A stretch of 64,000 bases of DNA from Polynucleobacter wuianus (lineage in GTDB: Bacteria > Pseudomonadota > Gammaproteobacteria > Burkholderiales > Burkholderiaceae), in assembly GCF_001659725.1 (NCBI RefSeq), contig NZ_CP015922.1:2046001-2110000 (forward strand), in the 5' to 3' direction. Each line of letters opens with the position of its first letter. Positions within the stretch are counted from its first letter, which is position 1. The notes below the pieces were generated by a model. It did not search any database and was not told where the DNA came from. It was given only the letters and a program-made list of their open reading frames with translations. Below are positions 7,692-16,920 of the stretch, in pieces. The position numbers were made by a program, and so were the translations under genes.

Positions 7692-9515
7692 CTAATCAAG
7701 AGCAGCACGTTCTTGCATTTGCCACATCTCCGCATATCTACCTTTTGAAGCCAGTAGTTCAAGATGCGTGCCGCGCTCCACAATCTGACCATGATCCATT
7801 ACCAAGATTTGATCGGCATGAATAATGGTTGAAAGTCGATGTGCAATGATCAAGGTTGTCCGATTTTTAGCTAAGCTAAGAAGCTCTTCCTGAAATGCTC
7901 TTTCTGTTTTGGAATCCAAAGCAGAAGTAGCCTCATCAAAAATCAACATGGCAGGTTTTTTGAGTAAAGTTCTTGCAATGGCCACACGCTGTTTCTCACC
8001 ACCTGACAACTTTAAGCCACGCTCACCAACTTGGGTGTCATAGCCATCCGGTAGACGTTTAATAAAACCATCAATTTGAGCTGCTCTAGCAGCCTCTTGC
8101 ACCTCTTCAATCGTTGCAGAAGGATCCCCGTAAGCTATGTTGTAACCAATCGTGTCATTAAATAAAACGGTATCTTGTGGAACGATACCTATAGCTTTAC
8201 GCAAACTAGCCTGGGTTACATCTTGGATATTTTGACCATCAATCAAAATCTTCCCGAATTGAACATCATAGAAGCGAAAGAGCAATCTAGCCAAAGTACT
8301 CTTACCAGCGCCACTTTGACCAACTACCGCAGTAATAGTGCCTGCGGGAATATTGAAACTGATATCGCGCAGAATCTCACGCTTAGCATCGTAATGAAAT
8401 GACACATTCTCAAAGCACACGTCTGGCCCATGGCCTTGATTTTCAATATGTAAAGGTCGAGCATGAGGTGAATCAGCAATCTCTTTGTCGGTATTGAGTA
8501 AGGAGAACATCCGATCCATATCTGTCAAAGACTGCTTGATTTCGCGATAGATGACTCCTAAAAAGTTCAGGGGGATATACAACTGAATCATTAAGGTGTT
8601 AACTAAAACAAGGTCACCCAAAGTCATCGTACCGTCAACAACACCAAGAGTGGCGCGCCACAGAATCAGCATCAAGCCAATCGCAATAATGATTTGTTGC
8701 CCAAGATTTAAAAAGGCTAGCGTCTTCTGCGACTTCACAGCCGCAGATTGGTAGCGCAAGAGATTTTCATCATAACGGCGAGCCTCAAAAGCCTCATTAC
8801 CGAAATACTTCACCGTCTCAAAGTTCAACAAAGAATCAATCGCCTTTTGATTGGCTTTTGAATCCATATCATTCATGGTGCGGCGATAGTGTGTACGCCA
8901 TTCTGTTACAACAATAGTAAAAACGATATACAGAACCAAGGCTACCAATGTAATTGCCGCAAACCAAATGTCATACGAGTAGGCAAAGTAACCTAGTACT
9001 AAACAGAACTCGATGAGCGTTGGCAGAATGCTATAGAGCGAATATGAAATTAAGGACTGAATGCCGCGCGTGCCGCGCTCAATATCGCGACTGACGCCAC
9101 CTGTCTGGCGCGCCAAATGAAAGCTTAAAGCCAAAGCATGAAGATGCTCAAAGACTTGGAGTGCGACCTTACGTACTGCATTTTGTGTAACACGAGCAAA
9201 TAAGGCTTCACGCAATTCTGCAAATAAAGAGGCAGAAATTCGTAATAGACCGTAAGCAACAATGATGCCAACCGGAACAACTAATAGAGCTTGGGGAGAA
9301 TCTGCCTTGACATCTAAAGAGTCGATTAACTCTTTCATCAAAATCGGGATACCTAAATTAGCAAACTTGGCAGCGATCAAGCAACTTAGCGCCAAAATAA
9401 CTCTGAAGCGATATTCCAAAAGATAAGGTAAGAGATCTCGAATGACGCGCCAATCGCCCCGCCCTGGTGTTTTTGAATCTACGCTACCGTGATGGTGTCC
9501 CGATGAATGTCTCAT
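7692..9515 (-). CDS. Atm1/HMT1-type ABC exporter, fused membrane and ATPase domains
   Basis: Inner-membrane half-transporter expected to work as a homodimer. The N-terminal half carries about six membrane segments (roughly residues 30-320) and the C-terminal half is an ABC ATPase with Walker A GQSGAGKST (about 398-406), signature LSGGEKQR (about 503-510) and Walker B LIFDEATSALD. The TMD sequence (SRDIERGTRGIQ, LNFETVKYFGNE) is that of the Atm1/HMT1 group, which exports glutathione-linked Fe-S precursors or metal-glutathione conjugates. MsbA is less likely. The N-terminus MRHSSGHHHGS is histidine-rich. The actual substrate cannot be read from the sequence. Confidence 0.9.
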   Translation of the reverse strand: MRHSSGHHHGSVDSKTPGRGDWRVIRDLLPYLLEYRFRVILALSCLIAAKFANLGIPILMKELIDSLDVKADSPQALLVVPVGIIVAYGLLRISASLFAELREALFARVTQNAVRKVALQVFEHLHALALSFHLARQTGGVSRDIERGTRGIQSLISYSLYSILPTLIEFCLVLGYFAYSYDIWFAAITLVALVLYIVFTIVVTEWRTHYRRTMNDMDSKANQKAIDSLLNFETVKYFGNEAFEARRYDENLLRYQSAAVKSQKTLAFLNLGQQIIIAIGLMLILWRATLGVVDGTMTLGDLVLVNTLMIQLYIPLNFLGVIYREIKQSLTDMDRMFSLLNTDKEIADSPHARPLHIENQGHGPDVCFENVSFHYDAKREILRDISFNIPAGTITAVVGQSGAGKSTLARLLFRFYDVQFGKILIDGQNIQDVTQASLRKAIGIVPQDTVLFNDTIGYNIAYGDPSATIEEVQEAARAAQIDGFIKRLPDGYDTQVGERGLKLSGGEKQRVAIARTLLKKPAMLIFDEATSALDSKTERAFQEELLSLAKNRTTLIIAHRLSTIIHADQILVMDHGQIVERGTHLELLASKGRYAEMWQMQERAALD

Positions 9516-9539
9516 CGTTCTATCTTATTCGCATCTAGT

Positions 9540-9983
9540 TCAGTTCGCCGAAAACAATTTCAGAATCGCCTCGCCATTGCTACGCGAAAAACATTTCTTG
9601 GCAGCCTCTTCAAATGGCAACCACTCATAGGCTACATGTTCTCTTGGGGAAAGCTTGACTTGAATGCTATCAGGAACTTGAAGGGCAAACCAATGCTCGG
9701 TATTTCTAGTTACGCCAGGCGCATAGCGGAAGCGCCACTCTGGATAAATCTCATATTCGATTTGATGATGCATATTGCACAGCGCACCTCCCGGCAATTG
9801 ATCAATGGCAATACCCGTCTCCTCAAAAACCTCTCGAGTAGCTGCATATGCCAAGTCTTCATCTGGCGCATCTAGACTACCAGTAACCGATTGCCAGAAA
9901 CCTGCACGATCAGCGCGCTCTATCAATAAAACATCCCTATTCGATTTATAGATAACAACTAAAATCGAGATGGGGATTTTCAA
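9540..9983 (-). CDS. nudB: Dihydroneopterin triphosphate diphosphatase (Nudix)
   Basis: Removes pyrophosphate from dihydroneopterin triphosphate in folate synthesis. The protein begins KIPISILVVIYKS and has FWQSVTGSLDAPDE followed by REVFEETGIA, the Nudix box, with one residue more than the strict G-x5-E spacing, which I recall as acceptable in betaproteobacterial NudB. The reading frame is open far into aspS, but aspS ends at 10012 and family proteins start at the PISILVV strand. The only start codon in that place is a TTG at 9983, giving 147 residues. The start is therefore uncertain. The gene follows aspS by 28 bases, a typical arrangement in Burkholderiales. Confidence 0.8.
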   Translation of the reverse strand: MKIPISILVVIYKSNRDVLLIERADRAGFWQSVTGSLDAPDEDLAYAATREVFEETGIAIDQLPGGALCNMHHQIEYEIYPEWRFRYAPGVTRNTEHWFALQVPDSIQVKLSPREHVAYEWLPFEEAAKKCFSRSNGEAILKLFSAN

Positions 9984-10011
9984 GGTAGCTTGAGTACTGC
10001 TTAACTTATTT

Positions 10012-11811
10012 TTATGCAGCTGGGGTTGCTTGGCGCAAACGAATATGTAACTCACGTAATTGACGCTCATCCACCGGACTAGGGGCTTGAGTTAACAAGC
10101 ACTGCGCACGTTGTGTTTTAGGGAAGGCAATCACGTCACGAATCGACTCAGCACCAGTCATCATGGTCACAATGCGATCGAGACCGAATGCGATACCGCC
10201 GTGAGGAGGAGCTCCGTATTGGAGTGCATCTAATAAGAAACCAAACTTAGCCTGAGCTTCTTCAGCGCCGATTTTCAATGCACGGAAAACCTGACTTTGA
10301 ACTGTCTCTTGGTGAATACGGACAGAGCCGCCGCCAATTTCACTACCGTTTAGAACCATGTCATAAGCTTTGGCTAAGCACTTGCCTGGATCTGTTTCCA
10401 GATATTTCATGTGCTCATCTTTAGGACTTGTGAACGGATGATGACAAGCAACCCAACGCGCTTCACCTTCATCGTAGTCAAACATTGGGAAATCTACGAC
10501 CCATAATGGCTTCCAACCTTCGGTAAAGAGACCATGCTCTTTACCCCAAGCAGAGTGACCAATGCGTAAACGTAAATTACCAATGGCATCGTTCACAACT
10601 TTTTCTTTGTCAGCACCGAAGAAAATAATGTCGCCATCTTTGGCGCCAGTGCGCTTCAAGATGCCTTCGATAGCTCCATCATGCAAGTTCTTCACAATTG
10701 GTGACTGCAAGCCGTTACGGCCTTCTGCAACAGAATTGACTTTAATCCACGCCAAACCTTTGGCGCCGTAAATACTCACAAACTGGGTGTAGTCATCAAT
10801 TTCGCTACGGCTGATCTCAGCGCCACCCGGCACGCATAGACCCACTACACGTCCACCTTCTTGATTAGCAGCCCCTGAGAACACCTTGAAATCAACGTCT
10901 TTCATCAAATCAGTCAATTCAGTGAACTCAAAATTCACACGCAAATCAGGCTTATCGGAACCAAAACGGGCCATACCTTCTGAATAAGGCATGGTTGGAA
11001 ATGGATTTGGCAATTCGACATTCATGGTTTTCTTGAAAATATGACGAATCATGTTTTCAAAGAGATCGCGAATTTCAATCTCGCTTAAGAACGCAGTTTC
11101 ACAGTCAATCTGAGTGAATTCTGGTTGGCGATCTGCACGCAAGTCTTCATCTCTGAAGCACTTAGTAATTTGATAGTAACGATCAAAACCGGCAACCATC
11201 AATAATTGTTTAAACAACTGGGGAGATTGTGGCAAGGCAAAGAATTGACCATCGTGCACACGTGATGGCACTAAGTAATCGCGCGCACCTTCTGGTGTGC
11301 TCTTAGTAAGCATCGGCGTTTCAATATCAATGAAGCCAGCTTCGTCCAAATATCGACGGCACTCCATTGCAACGTTGTAACGCAAGCGCAAATTCTTTTG
11401 CATTTGCGGACGACGCAAATCTAATACGCGATGAGTTAAGCGAGTGGTTTCAGACAAGTTCTCATCATCAATCTGAAATGGTGGAGTAATGGAGGCGTTC
11501 ACAATTACCAAGCTATGACAAAGAATTTCTACTTTGCCGCTTACCAAGTCAGTGTTTTCTGTGCCAGCAGGACGAGCACGCACCAAGCCTTTAATCTGAA
11601 TGCAGAACTCGTTACGAACCTGCTCGGCAAGTGCAAACATCTCTGGGCGATCTGGATCGCACACCACTTGTACAAAACCTTCACGGTCACGCAAGTCAAT
11701 AAAGATCACACCTCCATGGTCACGGCGACGATTAACCCAACCCGAGAGTGTGACCTCTTTACCAATTAGTGAATCGGTTACTTGGCCGCAAGTATGGCTA
11801 CGCATTGACAT
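10012..11811 (-). CDS. aspS: Aspartyl-tRNA synthetase
   Basis: Class II synthetase of the bacterial type, 599 residues. In order: N-terminal OB-fold (LSGWVNRRRDHGGVIFIDLRD), motif 2 region (FRDEDLRADRQPEFTQID), the GAD insertion domain in the middle (about 290-420), and motif 3 (GGIAFGLDRIVTMM) near the C-terminus. The ATG at 11811 has AGGA seven bases upstream; a second ATG two codons later is possible. Whether it also charges tRNA-Asn cannot be decided here, since neither gatCAB nor asnS is in the window. It lies between the DUF502 gene and nudB in the same orientation. Confidence 0.97.
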   Translation of the reverse strand: MSMRSHTCGQVTDSLIGKEVTLSGWVNRRRDHGGVIFIDLRDREGFVQVVCDPDRPEMFALAEQVRNEFCIQIKGLVRARPAGTENTDLVSGKVEILCHSLVIVNASITPPFQIDDENLSETTRLTHRVLDLRRPQMQKNLRLRYNVAMECRRYLDEAGFIDIETPMLTKSTPEGARDYLVPSRVHDGQFFALPQSPQLFKQLLMVAGFDRYYQITKCFRDEDLRADRQPEFTQIDCETAFLSEIEIRDLFENMIRHIFKKTMNVELPNPFPTMPYSEGMARFGSDKPDLRVNFEFTELTDLMKDVDFKVFSGAANQEGGRVVGLCVPGGAEISRSEIDDYTQFVSIYGAKGLAWIKVNSVAEGRNGLQSPIVKNLHDGAIEGILKRTGAKDGDIIFFGADKEKVVNDAIGNLRLRIGHSAWGKEHGLFTEGWKPLWVVDFPMFDYDEGEARWVACHHPFTSPKDEHMKYLETDPGKCLAKAYDMVLNGSEIGGGSVRIHQETVQSQVFRALKIGAEEAQAKFGFLLDALQYGAPPHGGIAFGLDRIVTMMTGAESIRDVIAFPKTQRAQCLLTQAPSPVDERQLRELHIRLRQATPAA

Positions 11812-11826
11812 AACAATTTCCTAAAA

Positions 11827-12480
11827 TCAAAAATGGTGTGGTGACTCATGTGGAGCCATACCACTAGAATTATTTGGTGGAACCGAACCCATTGAAACAA
11901 TATGTTTCAATGCCTCTTCCACGCTCATCTCTAGCTCGATCGTTTGTGCACGGGGCACGATCATAAAAAATCCAGAGGTTGGATTTGGAGTAGTAGGTAA
12001 AAATACGTTAACGTAATCTTCACCCAACTTAGCAGTCACTTCTTTTGCTGGGGTGCCAGTTTGGAATGCAATCACCCAAGAGTCTGCATGAGGATAACGA
12101 ATTAATAGCGCTTTACTAAAAGCCTGACCGCTACCAGAAAATAGTGTTGATGAAACTTGTTGCACGCTAGAGTAAATAGAGCGCACAACTGGAATCCGAT
12201 TGATCTGCTTATTCCATACCCGTACCCACCACTGACCAGCAAAACTAATCGCAATTAAGCCCGTGAGCATAATGACTGCAATCACAATCAAAATACCAAC
12301 ACCTGGAAGATCGCGGAAGTGCTGCACATCCAGTGCGGCATCATGAGGAAGAACCATGATGATGGCGTGCATTACAGAACCAAAAACACCGTCGAGCAAA
12401 CCCAAGCCCCAAGCAATCACCCAAACGGTGATCGACAATGGTGCCCAAACTAGGATGCCAGCGATAAAGTATTTTTTCAT
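11827..12480 (-). CDS. DUF502 family membrane protein
   Basis: Function unknown. 217 residues with two strong hydrophobic segments near residues 5-30 (YFIAGILVWAPLSITVWVIA) and 60-85 (GVGILIVIAVIMLTG), then a soluble part with ERTQ-like basic residues and the block VFLPTTPNPTSGFFMIVPR, which is the family signature. The C-terminus is rich in Ser, Pro and His. Together with aspS and nudB downstream, the order DUF502-aspS-nudB is recurrent in Burkholderiales (recalled). It begins 52 bases after the ubiB stop, so it may share the ubi transcript. Confidence 0.85.
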   Translation of the reverse strand: MKKYFIAGILVWAPLSITVWVIAWGLGLLDGVFGSVMHAIIMVLPHDAALDVQHFRDLPGVGILIVIAVIMLTGLIAISFAGQWWVRVWNKQINRIPVVRSIYSSVQQVSSTLFSGSGQAFSKALLIRYPHADSWVIAFQTGTPAKEVTAKLGEDYVNVFLPTTPNPTSGFFMIVPRAQTIELEMSVEEALKHIVSMGSVPPNNSSGMAPHESPHHF

Positions 12481-12532
12481 GTGTTCTGCCTAACCAACCA
12501 TTTTAACGGGTTAGAGGCCAAGGAGCGTGAGA

Positions 12533-14122
12533 CTAATAAATGCCCAGGCCGATGATCAAAATTCCAGCCAAAAAACCACCAGCAAAGAGCAAAGCGCCCG
12601 CTACCAGGCGATGAGTACGGCGCTCCTGTAATAAAAGGGTCTTTAAAACCTCTAATTCGCCGTTTTCGGCCTTTTTTTGCTGCAGGCTGACCTGTGCCAA
12701 GCTATCCACAAGCAAACGGGGCAAGGTTGGCAAGATCTTGGCCCACATTGGTGCCTCAGCTTTTAAGCCATCAATCAAGCCACGCCAACCTAGTTGCTTA
12801 TCTACCCATTTTTCCAGAATCGGCTTGGCCGTTTTCCAGAGATCCAGATCTGGATCAAGCTCACGCGCTAGACCCTCCACGTTTAAGAGCGTCTTTTGCA
12901 AGAGCGTTAATTGAGGTTGTATTTCTACCTTAAATCGACGAGAGGTCTGAAATAAACGCATTAACACAATGCCTAAAGAAATTTCTTTTAATGGGCGATC
13001 AAAGTAAGGCTCACAAACTGAACGAACTGCGCCCTCCAATTCCTCAACGCGAGTATTAGCAGGCACCCATCCAGATTCAATATGGAGTTCGGCAACGCGA
13101 CGATAATCCCGATTGAAGAATGCTAAGAAGTTCAAGGCCAAATAATTTTTATCGGACTCACTGAGGGCGCCAACGATTCCAAAATCTAAGGAAATAAAGC
13201 GCCCAAAAGTTTGCGGCTCCAAGCTAATCATGATATTTCCAGGATGCATATCTGCATGGAAAAAACCGTGCTCAAAGACTTGGGTAAAAAAGATTTCAAC
13301 CCCATCGGCGGCTAGCTTTTTAAAGTCCACGCCAGCATCACGTAAGGCCGTAGTACGCCCAATCGAAATGCCATTCATTTTTTCCATCACGATGACATTG
13401 GTATGACATAGATCCCAAAACATCTCTGGAATCATTAACTTCTTAGAATCGACAAAATATCGACGCAACTGGCTTGCATTCGCAGCCTCACGCATGAGGT
13501 CCAATTCATCATGCAAATAGGTATCAAACTCTGCAACGTTCTCACGTGGCTTGAGTCGGCGACCATCCTCAGAGCTCTTTTCTATGACTTTAGCCAAGTC
13601 ATACATTAAAGCCAGATCGCCTTCAATCACTGGCAAGATACCGGGGCGTAGCACTTTAATAGCAACTGCTTTATCAGCCCACTCGGGATGTTTTTCAGTG
13701 GCTCGCAATACTCCAAAATGAACCTGTGCAACTGAGGCACTTGCTACTGGAGTCGCATCAAAACTAACAAAGACTTCCTCAATTACTTGACCCAAAGCCT
13801 CTTCGATTAAACGGCGCGACTCTTCATTTGAAAATGGAGGCACTTGATCTTGTAACTTTGCCAGCTCATTCGCAATATCTTCAGGCAACAAGTCCCGACG
13901 CGTGGAAAGCACTTGTCCAAACTTAACAAAAATCGGGCCTAGCGCTTCTAGGGTTAGGCGAATACGCTCACCCCGAGGTAATTTTGTTCCAGGGGAAGTC
14001 CAACAAATAACAGTTAGACAGCTACGCCCAATTCCAGGCTTGAGAACATCGCGCAATAAAGGTAATAAGCCATAACGCCACGCAGTAAAGAAAATGAAGC
14101 AAAGACGAGCAATTCGACGCAC
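12533..14122 (-). CDS. ubiB: UbiB atypical kinase/ATPase for ubiquinone synthesis
   Basis: Membrane-anchored ABC1/ADCK-family protein needed for ubiquinone synthesis, thought to use ATPase activity to extract lipid precursors. 529 residues, the usual length. It shows the family KxGQ motif (FVKFGQVLS), the A-rich loop ASASVAQVH that replaces the kinase glycine loop, the VAIKVLRPG lysine, FFHADMHPGNI and the DFG motif (LDFGIVGAL). The last 35 residues are hydrophobic (LVAGALLFAGGFLAGILIIG), the membrane anchor. Translation starts at a GTG three bases after ubiJ, so the two are coupled. Confidence 0.95.
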   Translation of the reverse strand: MRRIARLCFIFFTAWRYGLLPLLRDVLKPGIGRSCLTVICWTSPGTKLPRGERIRLTLEALGPIFVKFGQVLSTRRDLLPEDIANELAKLQDQVPPFSNEESRRLIEEALGQVIEEVFVSFDATPVASASVAQVHFGVLRATEKHPEWADKAVAIKVLRPGILPVIEGDLALMYDLAKVIEKSSEDGRRLKPRENVAEFDTYLHDELDLMREAANASQLRRYFVDSKKLMIPEMFWDLCHTNVIVMEKMNGISIGRTTALRDAGVDFKKLAADGVEIFFTQVFEHGFFHADMHPGNIMISLEPQTFGRFISLDFGIVGALSESDKNYLALNFLAFFNRDYRRVAELHIESGWVPANTRVEELEGAVRSVCEPYFDRPLKEISLGIVLMRLFQTSRRFKVEIQPQLTLLQKTLLNVEGLARELDPDLDLWKTAKPILEKWVDKQLGWRGLIDGLKAEAPMWAKILPTLPRLLVDSLAQVSLQQKKAENGELEVLKTLLLQERRTHRLVAGALLFAGGFLAGILIIGLGIY

Positions 14123-14125
14123 GAT

Positions 14126-14746
14126 TTATTTAGCCTTTTGCTCTATGAATTGAATGCGCTTTTCCAAACGATCTACGGAATCGCGCAAGTCATTGACTTC
14201 AGATTTATGAACCATAAAGTCTCGTTTATTTAAAAGCACTTTTCTCTCTTCGCTGACATACTCGACTACATTGTCCAGCAAATCACTGGCAGCAGAACGA
14301 GTGGCAGATACTAATTTCTTGCCCTGTCGAACCGCAAAGTGAGCGGGTGCGTCACCAATCGCTTGCGCCAAATCTTCTTCATATTCCCAACGCAATTGGC
14401 CAGCCAAACGTCCAATTAATTGGGCCAAATCTGCATCGCCCGTAATTTTGACTGCTTTGAATGCTTGCTCTTTCATACTCCCAGGGGTGGCAGTCAAATC
14501 ACTTAAGGCCTTAACTGATACCTCAAGCGACAGTGTAGGACTATCCAGCTCCCTCAGAACTTCTAAACAACCAGAAGAATTAATCTCAAAACACAAACGT
14601 CCAAAGGGCAACTGGACCAGAACTGTCTTGCCAGCATGCTTTGCCAGTTCAGCACAAGCCCATGACTCTTTTCTCAAGACATGATTAATGCCACGGCAAG
14701 CAGCGCTGGCGGCAATCGTATGGGTTGAATTAGATAGTGTGTTCAT
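14126..14746 (-). CDS. ubiJ: UbiJ, SCP2-domain ubiquinone synthesis accessory factor
   Basis: Lipid-binding accessory factor of the Ubi complex, which lets late ubiquinone intermediates be modified in the cytoplasm. 206 residues, close to the E. coli UbiJ length. The N-terminal half is an SCP2-like fold (GKTVLVQLPFGRLCFEI, KITGDADLAQLIGRL) and the C-terminus (about 175-206) is a short coiled coil, EVNDLRDSVDRLEKRIQFIE, as in UbiJ. It is directly upstream of ubiB with 3 bases between. In E. coli ubiE is adjacent to it; here a Tim44-like gene and a terminator intervene. Confidence 0.9.
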   Translation of the reverse strand: MNTLSNSTHTIAASAACRGINHVLRKESWACAELAKHAGKTVLVQLPFGRLCFEINSSGCLEVLRELDSPTLSLEVSVKALSDLTATPGSMKEQAFKAVKITGDADLAQLIGRLAGQLRWEYEEDLAQAIGDAPAHFAVRQGKKLVSATRSAASDLLDNVVEYVSEERKVLLNKRDFMVHKSEVNDLRDSVDRLEKRIQFIEQKAK

Positions 14747-14754
14747 AAGTGTAA

Positions 14755-14778
14755 AAAACCCGCACTAGTGCGGGTTTT
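14755..14778 (-). terminator. Perfect palindromic intrinsic terminator after the Tim44-like gene
   Basis: AAAACCCGCAC-TA-GTGCGGGTTTT is a perfect 24-base inverted repeat with A/T flanks, able to terminate in either direction. It lies between the Tim44-like stop and the ubiJ start on the minus strand and should separate ubiJ-ubiB from the upstream transcript. Confidence 0.8.
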
Positions 14779-14799
14779 CCAACGGAAAGTACCTAAAGC

Positions 14800-15711
14800 T
14801 TAAACCAACTGGGAGATACCCGCCAGTACCCAGCCTCCAGGGCCCTCTACTGGCTTACTTAGATTCCAGATTTCTGAGAAATCCGTGGCTGGAGCCCCTG
14901 GCTGCTCACAGATCATCCCGCTGAACTGAACGCTACAGAAATAATGCGCATCTGCTGTCTCAACTCCCAATAATCGAGCGTTGATTGTCACTACATCTGT
15001 TTGGTTTGCGCTATCCACACGTCCAGCCAAATCTTGCTGGATAGTGGCAAACATCTCAGGTGTAGTGAACTCGCGTAATGAAACAAGATCGCCTTGATCC
15101 CAAGCTTTTTGTAAGGTCACAAAATATTGCTTAGCATTTTCCAAGAATGTGCGCTCATCAAAACCTGGCGGCATAGTCGATTGAAAGGTTTCCGGATCTG
15201 CGCCAACACCAGCAAATGCATTCGCGGCAGGAGTAAACGCCGGCTCCTGTCTTACATTTTGATCAAAACTGGTTCGTTGTATGCCGGAGGAGGGCACATT
15301 TGAATTCTGACCAGCCCCTGACATAGCGGGCAACAATTTACGGATCACAAACATAATGACAAAACCAGCGAGCATTGCGATCAGCAGTCCAGTAATCAAT
15401 GATGATGCTGCTTCACCCAAACCAAAATGAGAGAGAAGATAGCCAATTCCTAAGCCAGCAGCTAAGCCCCCCAAGATTCCACCCATGCCACCAAATCGAC
15501 TAGGGGTGGGAGCTTGAGGCACTGGAGCTGGTGCCGTAGGCTGAGCTTGCTGAACTGGCTTTTGTGCGGGGGTAGCCTGTCTTTGAATTGGGGCGCTTGG
15601 AGCGCGCCCAAAACTTTTTCCGCCACCAAGACGTGCGGCATCAACGTGACCAACCGTTGCGAATATCAAAGTAAAACTTAGTAAAGCTGCTTTGAATAAA
15701 TGTGTGTTCAT
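14800..15711 (-). CDS. Tim44-like domain protein, exported or membrane-bound
   Basis: Function not known. The protein (303 residues from the ATG at 15711, which follows AAGGGG at good spacing) has an N-terminal signal-like segment ending around GHVDA, a Pro/Ala/Gln-rich linker (PSAPIQRQATPAQKPV), a glycine-rich hydrophobic stretch with one or two membrane segments around residues 85-140, and a C-terminal Tim44-like domain (about 175-303; TFLENAKQYFVTLQKAWDQG, LREFTTPEMF). Tim44-like domains in bacteria are thought to bind membranes, but this is not proven for this protein. It sits between ubiE (67 bases) and a terminator before ubiJ. Confidence 0.85.
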   Translation of the reverse strand: MNTHLFKAALLSFTLIFATVGHVDAARLGGGKSFGRAPSAPIQRQATPAQKPVQQAQPTAPAPVPQAPTPSRFGGMGGILGGLAAGLGIGYLLSHFGLGEAASSLITGLLIAMLAGFVIMFVIRKLLPAMSGAGQNSNVPSSGIQRTSFDQNVRQEPAFTPAANAFAGVGADPETFQSTMPPGFDERTFLENAKQYFVTLQKAWDQGDLVSLREFTTPEMFATIQQDLAGRVDSANQTDVVTINARLLGVETADAHYFCSVQFSGMICEQPGAPATDFSEIWNLSKPVEGPGGWVLAGISQLV

Positions 15712-15778
15712 TGTTTTTACCCCTTCATATAACTTCTTCACCGCTTTAGTTTTTAAGATCTTAAAAACTATGTAACCA

Positions 15779-16522
15779 TTAGTATTTAATACCAATATGT
15801 AAGGCAACGATACCCCCAGTCATCCTGTGGGTTTCGACTTCATCAAAACCAACTCCTAACATCATTTCTTTTAAGGTATTTGCATCGGGATGCATGCGGA
15901 TGGATTCTGCTAGGTAACGATAGCTTTCTGAGTCTTGCGCAATCTTTTCACCCAACCAAGGTAACACCTTGAATGAATAGGCGTCATATACAGGCTGCAA
16001 GAATGCATCAGGCTTAGAAAACTCGAGGACTAATACGCGACCACCCGGTTTGATGACGCGACACATTTCACCAAGCGCGACATCTTTATGGGTCATATTT
16101 CGCAAACCAAAAGCAACAGTCACCACATCGAAATGGTTATTAGGAAATGGAATTTTTTCTGCATCAAATTGCACACAAGGCAAAGCCATGCCGCGATCCA
16201 ACAAACGATCACGACCTACTCCCAACATAGAGGCATTGATATCGCTTAGCCAAACTTGAGCATCCGGGTTGCGACCCCAATCTGTAGCTTTAGCAAATGC
16301 AGCAGCAAGATCTCCAGTGCCCCCAGCGATATCTAAGACCTTTTGACCAGGACGCACATTGGCTCGTGCAATAGTGATTTTTTTCCAAACACGATGTAAA
16401 CCAAAAGACATTAAGTCATTCATCACATCGTATTTGCTGGCTACCGAATGAAATACCTCGGCAACCTTGCCAGCTTTTTCGGCTTCATCAACGCTTTGAT
16501 AACCAAAGTGGGTTTTGCTCAT
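15779..16522 (-). CDS. ubiE: Ubiquinone/menaquinone C-methyltransferase
   Basis: SAM-dependent C-methylation in ubiquinone synthesis; cytoplasmic. 247 residues. The start is the ATG at 16522, which overlaps the DUF971 stop as TAATG, although the frame is open upstream to 16537. Motifs: SAM site VLDIAGGTGDLAA, the UbiE signature FGLRNMTHKD, and VLVLEFSKPDAF. In this proteobacterial setting the product would be ubiquinone only. Translation is coupled to the DUF971 gene, which is itself coupled to the large oxidoreductase gene. Confidence 0.96.
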   Translation of the reverse strand: MSKTHFGYQSVDEAEKAGKVAEVFHSVASKYDVMNDLMSFGLHRVWKKITIARANVRPGQKVLDIAGGTGDLAAAFAKATDWGRNPDAQVWLSDINASMLGVGRDRLLDRGMALPCVQFDAEKIPFPNNHFDVVTVAFGLRNMTHKDVALGEMCRVIKPGGRVLVLEFSKPDAFLQPVYDAYSFKVLPWLGEKIAQDSESYRYLAESIRMHPDANTLKEMMLGVGFDEVETHRMTGGIVALHIGIKY

Positions 16523-16920
16523 TAGTGACTTCCACAAGAATGACCATGCGAGTGTCCTGACTGCACCATTGGCGCATCACGATCAAGACCTGCAGCAGCC
16601 AATTTATCTAAATGCTCTTGCCATACTTGCTCTTGGTTTTCGCACAAGAAATATAAGTAATCCCAAGAATACAAACCTGAATCATGCCCATCAGAAAAAG
16701 TGGGCTTGAGTGCGTAGTGACCAACGGGTTCAAGGTTTGCAATTAATACCTCGCGCTTACCAGTTTGCAATGTCTCTTGGCCTGGGCCATGACCCTGAAC
16801 TTCTGCCGATGGAGACAGCACTCTTAATAATTCAAAAGGCAAGCGGAAAGTAGAGCCATTCTCATAAGAGAGCTCCAAGACCTTAGATTGTTGATGCACA
16901 ACAATATTAGTTGGAATCAT
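16522..16920 (-). CDS. DUF971 (GBBH-like N-terminal domain) protein
   Basis: Function unknown. 132 residues; the first 100 form a DUF971 domain (VLELSYENGSTFRLPFELLRVLSPSAE, HDSGLYSWDYLYFLC). In eukaryotic gamma-butyrobetaine hydroxylases a similar fold binds zinc, and in bacteria the family often lies beside Fe-S or ubiquinone genes. The C-terminal tail SGHSHGHSCGSH is rich in His and Cys and looks like a metal-binding extension. Both ends overlap neighbours as TAATG: the oxidoreductase stop overlaps this start, and this stop overlaps the ubiE start, so the three are translated together. Confidence 0.85.
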   Translation of the reverse strand: MIPTNIVVHQQSKVLELSYENGSTFRLPFELLRVLSPSAEVQGHGPGQETLQTGKREVLIANLEPVGHYALKPTFSDGHDSGLYSWDYLYFLCENQEQVWQEHLDKLAAAGLDRDAPMVQSGHSHGHSCGSH

